Part shown: positions 58,501-64,000 of the stretch, piece after piece
How the letters are laid out: each line of letters begins with the position of its first letter
Numbering within the stretch: position 1 is the first letter of the stretch
Origin: UBA1952 sp965246765
GTDB taxonomy: Bacteria > Bacteroidota > Bacteroidia > Chitinophagales > Chitinophagaceae
NCBI GenBank assembly: GCA_965246765.1
Contig: CBDFFJ010000004.1
Location: 62,001-126,000, forward strand
Direction: 5' to 3'
Length of the DNA: 64,000 nucleotides
The notes under the pieces: model-generated
Database searches by the model: none
What the model was told of the DNA's origin: nothing
What the model saw: only the letters and a program-made list of their open reading frames with translations
Translations under genes and position numbers: made by a program

Positions 58501-59390
58501 TGTATCCTGTGGGCACCGGCTCGCTGACGGTTGGCGTCTATTCCTGCGCCGGCTGTCCTGCTGCCGCTACACTGGGCATCTTCACTTACAGCTTTACGGC
58601 GGCGACCGGCGCGAAGATGATGATCCCGGTCGGCCTGTACCTACCTAAGGGCAAAGGATACCTGATGCAGGTCAATACCAGCAGCGGCCTCACTAATCTG
58701 AAGCGCGATTTTCCGTTTTCCGGCTATCCGGTTGTTACGCCTTTTGCTCCTGTGATAATTAGCAACGGATGGGGCAACAATCAGCAGCAGTATGATGGCT
58801 ACTACTACTTCTACGACCTTGTGACGACCGCGACAGCCTGCGAGAGTTCACGCACACCTGTAACAATAATGGTAGAGTCGCGGCCGCAACCGTTCTTTTC
58901 GCTGAAGCAAAGCGGGAGCTCGGTAACGTTTGCCAACGGCTCTAACGGAACGGGAACGTTTTTATGGCTGTTTGGGGATGGCGATTCCAGCCGGGTTTCC
59001 TCGCCATCGCACACGTATGCGGCCAATGGCACCTATCCGGCGATGCTTATTCAAACCAATATCTGCGGTTCAGATACCTTCCGCCAGGATGTGGTGATCG
59101 CGGGCTTGAGCGTTGGGAGCAGTCTGCATAATCCCGGCAGCTTGCAGCTGACGCCAAACCCGGCGCGGCGCCAGGTGCAGCTTTCATTTACCTCCGGCAT
59201 AGCCGGTAAAATGAGCGTGTCCATCTATGATGTAATGGGCGGCATGGTGCAGCAAAGCATAGTCACGGCAGTATCCGGTCGCAATACAGCGACGCTGATG
59301 CTGAAGGATCTTCCAACGGGCATCTATCAGCTTACACTGACCGGCGGGGGAGGTCGCGAGCGAATACCGTTCGTAATCTCAGGCGAATAG
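55524..59390 (+). CDS. Large T9SS-secreted multidomain protein with PKD domain
   Basis: 1288 residues with a TTG start at 55524; the signal peptide MKLSLRTLFLTLVSCAICAHKAYS follows. After an N-terminal beta domain (about 25-250) come Ig-like segments (CYGKTVLLTPVSVRDSLSYQW), a GEVED-like domain, CARDB-like domains (VPVIIRVRNAGQQSLTNVPV and VPVKAVLTNLGGIAASNFPV), another Ig-like unit (GKTICQGDTARISAV), a PKD domain (about 1120-1200; TFLWLFGDGDSSRVSSPSHTY) and a type A T9SS domain (LQLTPNPARRQVQLSF to VISGE). No catalytic motif is visible, so it is probably adhesive or a scaffold. Its 3' end is convergent with ispG. Confidence 0.87.
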   Translation: MKLSLRTLFLTLVSCAICAHKAYSGLDTWLFSQSSGTYTALTSTNIQVPTIREYHVALPFRFRVDSVVSDSLWISVDGYAALRKGNGPITYTGAALAGNLQYIGVMSVWSNGLYLGTSTPANAAIRTASTGTAPNRVFTVDWQNQEAYGVTVNFQLKMYESGNMVQYVYGAFQPVVGMTYPLSRGGQTGLRGVDTGIYTGGVTARVNGATSGQWTATVPATSSNGFLNTYWQTATSSNNYKPAPGQTFNFYPAPACNATSGPGTLPDSVITCYGKTVLLTPVSVRDSLSYQWEASTNGSTWVNYNGGFGGIYNSVRTPDVTGTVYYRQKATCQVTSTVFYTNAVKVRPYAAQSVPYKEGFEQITASNGLPDCMVVTPGNAGSISTFAYNAHTGTYSGSFTNNAFATFITPGIALQAGKTYRFSVWLSAGVNDTLRLGVGTYPQQDSVMTVAASATTFIGDHVYRRASHVFTVPQTGLYFAGARYRGGSGFGNIDDLELREVPNTDAGVDSFIAPLADKVPCANTAVPVIIRVRNAGQQSLTNVPVYFSVNGTRYGPEYVAGIAPGATTAYTFTQTANMSGVYTLYDLKAWSLMPGDSVTSNDSAYPQTIRTDTLFAVGYYQDFNNTYYLGGVKWSPIFPLYTGVYTGFSRNNSSAFVETYPGSIPANASDSVTSSPLGPIHAKTFLTFDYRLVDYAGTMPVKLSAGDTIFVLATSNCGLTRDTLLRIHSGNQYNSDSFKTIQPAYLGAYAGGVLRIAMVVRHGSAASTAYFQWDNFRISDMTLYNAGVLWLEPTSNFLCVGGSVPVKAVLTNLGGIAASNFPVRVTLNGALAINYTYNKVLGTGKTDTVSLGSLTPATVGTHTIKVYTALSGDTTNANDSLATAILTTYPPTAPILSGKTICQGDTARISAVTNDTTAVFWYVAATAPAPVSASSPLAVSPLSTATYYGAARAARKAHTGKPAFTSSVGSGFYNGYGLQLDAVNDFLLDSMAVYPVGTGSLTVGVYSCAGCPAAATLGIFTYSFTAATGAKMMIPVGLYLPKGKGYLMQVNTSSGLTNLKRDFPFSGYPVVTPFAPVIISNGWGNNQQQYDGYYYFYDLVTTATACESSRTPVTIMVESRPQPFFSLKQSGSSVTFANGSNGTGTFLWLFGDGDSSRVSSPSHTYAANGTYPAMLIQTNICGSDTFRQDVVIAGLSVGSSLHNPGSLQLTPNPARRQVQLSFTSGIAGKMSVSIYDVMGGMVQQSIVTAVSGRNTATLMLKDLPTGIYQLTLTGGGGRERIPFVISGE

Positions 59391-59427
59391 GAAAGCGTGA
59401 TTAATTCGGGACGGCAGACTGGAAAGA

Positions 59428-61416
<1,989 letters not shown>

Positions 61417-61424
61417 GTAGTCCG

Positions 61425-61432
61425 CAAATTTA
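61425..61432 (-). promoter_or_regulatory. ispG -7 promoter element
   Basis: TAAATTTG on the minus strand, exact TAnnTTTG, ends eight bases ahead of the ispG ATG at 61416, so the messenger would have a very short or no leader. Confidence 0.6.
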
Positions 61433-61477
61433 GCGGCCCGGCCTGCCGAATAGTCGCGAATCGGGTAGGCAGGCCGT

Positions 61478-61485
61478 TATTTTTG
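61478..61485 (+). promoter_or_regulatory. DUF4271-hemD -7 promoter element
   Basis: TATTTTTG, exact TAnnTTTG, ends six bases ahead of the ATG at 61492. Together with the ispG element on the other strand it makes a compact divergent promoter of about 75 bases. Confidence 0.6.
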
Positions 61486-61491
61486 CATTTC

Positions 61492-62364
61492 ATGCCGCGT
61501 CGCCTTGTTGTGCTTTTAGCACTCGCCAGTGCCATCTGTCTTATAAGCAAGCCGGCTCTTTCACGCGTGGCGCCGGCAAAGTGGGGCATTGTGCTTTCTG
61601 CCTCAGATTCGCTGGCACTTAGCAGATCGGTTGTTTCCTTTTCGGACAGTATGCTGCTTTTAAATCCGCCGGGACACGTGGTTTTAAGCTATGATATACA
61701 GCGCTTAAGACCCTTTCATAACGCTGCGGGCGACTTTTACCTGCTGAGCGGGCTTTGCCTGCTGCTGGGAGCAATCCGGTACCTTAATCCGCAATACTTC
61801 GCGCTGCTGACCGGCGCATTTCGCAATCCGGGCACAGGCCACCAATGGCGCGACATGCTAAAGGCCGCCGCTATGCCCAACCTTTGCATGAATATCTTTT
61901 TTGGGGTTGTCGCGGGCTGCTACATTTATTACTTGTCAGGCGGGGCCGGCAGGCACTTGCCGGGAGTAAGGGCTCCGCTCATATTACCACTGCTCATCGC
62001 CGGCATGCTGCTTATGTATGTTGCAAAATATGCGGTTATAAGATTCAGCGGCTGGGCATTCCGGGTAGAAGGCCTGGCGGATCAATATCTTTTCAATGTA
62101 TTTCTGGTCAACAAGATCACGGGCATAGCGTTGCTGCCTTTTGTCATCCTGATTGCTTTTGCCGGGCCGCGGTGGCTTGTGCCGCTTGGCATTTTGTCGG
62201 CGACCATGGCGCTTGCCTTGCTGAGCACCCGATATCTGCGTTCGTGGTCCACGTTTATCAGCTTCTTCCAAGGCTCCAGATTTCATTTTTTCACCTACCT
62301 TTGCGCCTCGGAAATCCTGCCTATGGCAGTGTTGGTCAAATGGTTGCTGCATTTACTGCGTTGA
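61492..62364 (+). CDS. DUF4271 membrane protein
   Basis: 290 residues of the DUF4271 family. An N-terminal signal-like helix (LVVLLALASAICLI) is followed by a periplasmic stretch, then about six membrane helices after residue 80 (DFYLLSGLCLLLGAIRYL, LCMNIFFGVVAGCYIYYL, ILPLLIAGMLLMYVAKYAV). No function is known; in Bacteroidota it is found directly ahead of uroporphyrinogen-III synthase genes, as here (47 bases). The ATG at 61492 is used because a TTG three codons upstream falls inside the promoter. Confidence 0.85.
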   Translation: MPRRLVVLLALASAICLISKPALSRVAPAKWGIVLSASDSLALSRSVVSFSDSMLLLNPPGHVVLSYDIQRLRPFHNAAGDFYLLSGLCLLLGAIRYLNPQYFALLTGAFRNPGTGHQWRDMLKAAAMPNLCMNIFFGVVAGCYIYYLSGGAGRHLPGVRAPLILPLLIAGMLLMYVAKYAVIRFSGWAFRVEGLADQYLFNVFLVNKITGIALLPFVILIAFAGPRWLVPLGILSATMALALLSTRYLRSWSTFISFFQGSRFHFFTYLCASEILPMAVLVKWLLHLLR

Positions 62365-62411
62365 ATGCGAAGCTTCTTGTCCCTCCGTGATCAAACTACC
62401 TGGACCTCAAT

Positions 62412-63293
62412 ATGGCTAAAGCTGTACGCCCGAAAAACAGTACAAGCGCGGTAGCAAAGGCTGAAAAGCCTCTGGCGGCTGCAACGGACAAGAAAAAGGT
62501 GAAGGAAGTTTCCGCCGGCGCTATGGTAAAGGCGGCGCCTGCCCGAAAGGTAAGTAAGATACTGGTGACGCAGCCGCGCCCCGATACGGATAAAAGCCCT
62601 TATTACGATCTGGCACGTAGGTACAACCTGGAGCTTGAATTTCACCCTTTTATACGCGTCGAGGGGGTCTCGGGGCGCGATTTTCGGCGGCAGCGCGTGG
62701 ACGTTTCCGAATATACTGCTATCATTTTCACAAGCCGCAGCGCAGTGGATCATTTCTTCCGCATTATGGAAGAGATGAAGCTCAAGGTGAGCCAGGAGAT
62801 GAAGTATTGCTGCATCACGGAGGCAGTTGCGCTCTATCTTCAGAAGTTTATTCTTTACCGCAAGCGTAAAGTGTTCTTTTCCGCCGATGGCTCTACGCAG
62901 GGCCTGCTGGACGTTATCGGCAAGCACAAAGCGGAAAAATATGTGCTTCCCACCTCGGAAAGCGGCAAGAACGAGATCCATAACTATCTCACCAAGCACG
63001 CTATCCCGTTTGCGGAAGTAACGCTCTATCACACAGTAAGCAATGATATTGAGCCTGTGATGAAGCAGCATCCATACGACATGATTCTGTTCTTCTCGCC
63101 TTTTTCCGTACAGACGCTTTTCACGCACGACCCTAAGTTTAAGCAGAACGGCACCCTTATTGGCGCCTTCGGCCCTACCACCTCAAAAGCCGTAGAGGAT
63201 TCCGGCCTGCGCCTGGATGTAAAGGCGCCTGCGCCAAATGCGCCCTCTATGGTTACCGCGCTGGAGCAATACCTGGAAACGGGCAAAAAGTAA
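62412..63293 (+). CDS. hemD: Uroporphyrinogen-III synthase
   Basis: 293 residues. An Ala/Lys-rich leader of about 45 residues (MAKAVRPKNSTSAVAKAEK) precedes a HemD fold: KILVTQPRPDTDKSPYYDLARRYN, then the FTSRSAVDHFF strand, KYVLPTSESGKNEIHNYL, LYHTVSNDIEPV and FFSPFSVQTLFTHDP. It closes the tetrapyrrole ring with inversion of ring D on the path to heme. Sequence conservation in this family is low, so the call rests on fold motifs and on the DUF4271 neighbour typical for Bacteroidota. The leader is not a signal peptide. The other heme genes are outside the window. Confidence 0.88.
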   Translation: MAKAVRPKNSTSAVAKAEKPLAAATDKKKVKEVSAGAMVKAAPARKVSKILVTQPRPDTDKSPYYDLARRYNLELEFHPFIRVEGVSGRDFRRQRVDVSEYTAIIFTSRSAVDHFFRIMEEMKLKVSQEMKYCCITEAVALYLQKFILYRKRKVFFSADGSTQGLLDVIGKHKAEKYVLPTSESGKNEIHNYLTKHAIPFAEVTLYHTVSNDIEPVMKQHPYDMILFFSPFSVQTLFTHDPKFKQNGTLIGAFGPTTSKAVEDSGLRLDVKAPAPNAPSMVTALEQYLETGKK

Positions 63294-63379
63294 CAGCTTT
63301 AACGCACTCTTGCAGGCCGGCAGAGCTAATCGGCGTAGGTTTGCAAAGCAGTTTTTCGCTTCTTTTCGTTTTATAATCC

Positions 63380-64000
63380 ATGTCGTCCTCAGCGGCGAAT
63401 TCCCGCCGGCTTGTTCTGCTTGCCATCTTTATCGGCATGGGCCTCGTGCTCGTCACGCGTCTGCTGTTTCTGCAGCTTTTTGAGCAGAAATATAAGGTGA
63501 TGGCAGCCGATATTGCCATCTATCGCCAGGTCGTTTACCCACCGCGCGGCGTGGTGTATGACCGCCGCGGAAAGGTGATGTGCTACAACGAGGTAGTGTA
63601 TGACCTGCAGATGACGGCTAACAATGTGCTACGCGATTTTGACTCCTCCGCACTCTGCCGCGTGCTGACTATTGACGGCGCTGCATATCGCAATCTTTAC
63701 GAAAAAGCGAAATGGAGCAACGGCCCCATGCGCCCGGGCACTTTCCTGGCGCAGCTTTCAAAGGCTCAGGCTGCCCGCTTCGGCGAGAACCGCTATTCTT
63801 TCCCCGGCTTTGACCTGGTGGAGCGCAACATCCGCAGTTATCCCGAGCCTTATGGGGGCGCCTTTCTCGGCTATATCGGCGAGGTGTCTTCGGGAATGCT
63901 CAGGCGGCCGAGGTTCAGCACTTATCAGCAGGGCGACTATGTGGGGCTTGACGGATTAGAGCTTGCCTATGAGGAGGTGCTGCGTGGACAAAGAGGGGTT
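63380..64000 (+). CDS. mrdA: Penicillin-binding protein 2, N-terminal part
   Basis: First 207 residues of a class B PBP running off the window. A short cytoplasmic start and one membrane anchor (LVLLAIFIGMGLVLVTRLLFLQLF) are followed by the PBP dimerisation domain signature (VVYPPRGVVYDRRGKVMCYNEV) and YSFPGFDLVERNIRSYPEPY with GYIGEVSSG. These match PBP2 (MrdA), which with RodA builds the rod cell wall. The transpeptidase domain is beyond the end. It follows hemD by 86 bases; the usual mre neighbours are not in view. Confidence 0.92.
   Translation, partial: MSSSAANSRRLVLLAIFIGMGLVLVTRLLFLQLFEQKYKVMAADIAIYRQVVYPPRGVVYDRRGKVMCYNEVVYDLQMTANNVLRDFDSSALCRVLTIDGAAYRNLYEKAKWSNGPMRPGTFLAQLSKAQAARFGENRYSFPGFDLVERNIRSYPEPYGGAFLGYIGEVSSGMLRRPRFSTYQQGDYVGLDGLELAYEEVLRGQRGV

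Overview
The window is chromosomal DNA of a Bacteroidota bacterium, most likely of the Chitinophagaceae or a close relative. The evidence is eight proteins with type IX secretion (T9SS) C-terminal sorting domains, a PorP/SprF partner, LytTR regulators paired with LytS-type kinases, a TonB receptor with a DUF4249 lipoprotein, the long two-domain form of IspG, DUF4271, and several promoters of the Bacteroidota form TAnnTTTG lying just ahead of start codons. I see no rRNA, tRNA, CRISPR array, insertion sequence or phage gene.

Layout. 0-6.7 kb is a potassium locus: two porins, a Kup transporter, a short KdpD and a separate histidine kinase. From Kup to the kinase, seven single-base indels break otherwise well conserved reading frames. 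6.8-9.8 kb is a stress or redox-type cluster (Crp/Fnr regulator, YcaC-like hydrolase, pirin, small membrane protein, DUF1330). 9.8-17.8 kb is a phosphorelay island: PAS kinases and single-domain receivers, with one kinase and one receiver truncated, and one Sel1-repeat protein. 18-22.7 kb, all on the minus strand, is a LytS-type kinase (damaged), a LytTR regulator, a TonB receptor and a DUF4249 lipoprotein.

23-37.4 kb is a surface-protein region: a 1757-residue protein with seven long internal repeats, a two-component pair with a one-piece propeller-type sensor, a frameshifted T9SS protein, and two tandem paralogues each with seven DFDPGPG-type repeats. 37.6-42.7 kb holds a secreted thioredoxin-like protein, a low-complexity secreted protein, an outer-membrane beta-barrel protein and a PepD-type dipeptidase. 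42.9-48.5 kb is a SprB-repeat giant protein followed directly by its likely PorP/SprF partner. 48.5-50.3 kb is another LytTR/LytS pair, divergent from a set of secreted or membrane proteins (50.4-55.4 kb): an intradiol-dioxygenase-like protein, a DUF3500 protein, a HupE/UreJ-type membrane protein and a nuclease lipoprotein. 55.5-59.4 kb is one more large T9SS protein. 59.4-64 kb is housekeeping: ispG, then divergently DUF4271, hemD and the 5' part of a penicillin-binding protein 2 gene.

The most interesting candidate for an undescribed system is the dioxygenase-DUF3500-HupE set: two secreted proteins with many candidate metal ligands, both sorted by T9SS, plus a membrane protein of a nickel/cobalt-associated family, beside a divergent sensor pair. 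The clearest structural anomaly is the number of broken signalling genes: two kinases have lost exactly the segment that carries the phospho-accepting histidine.
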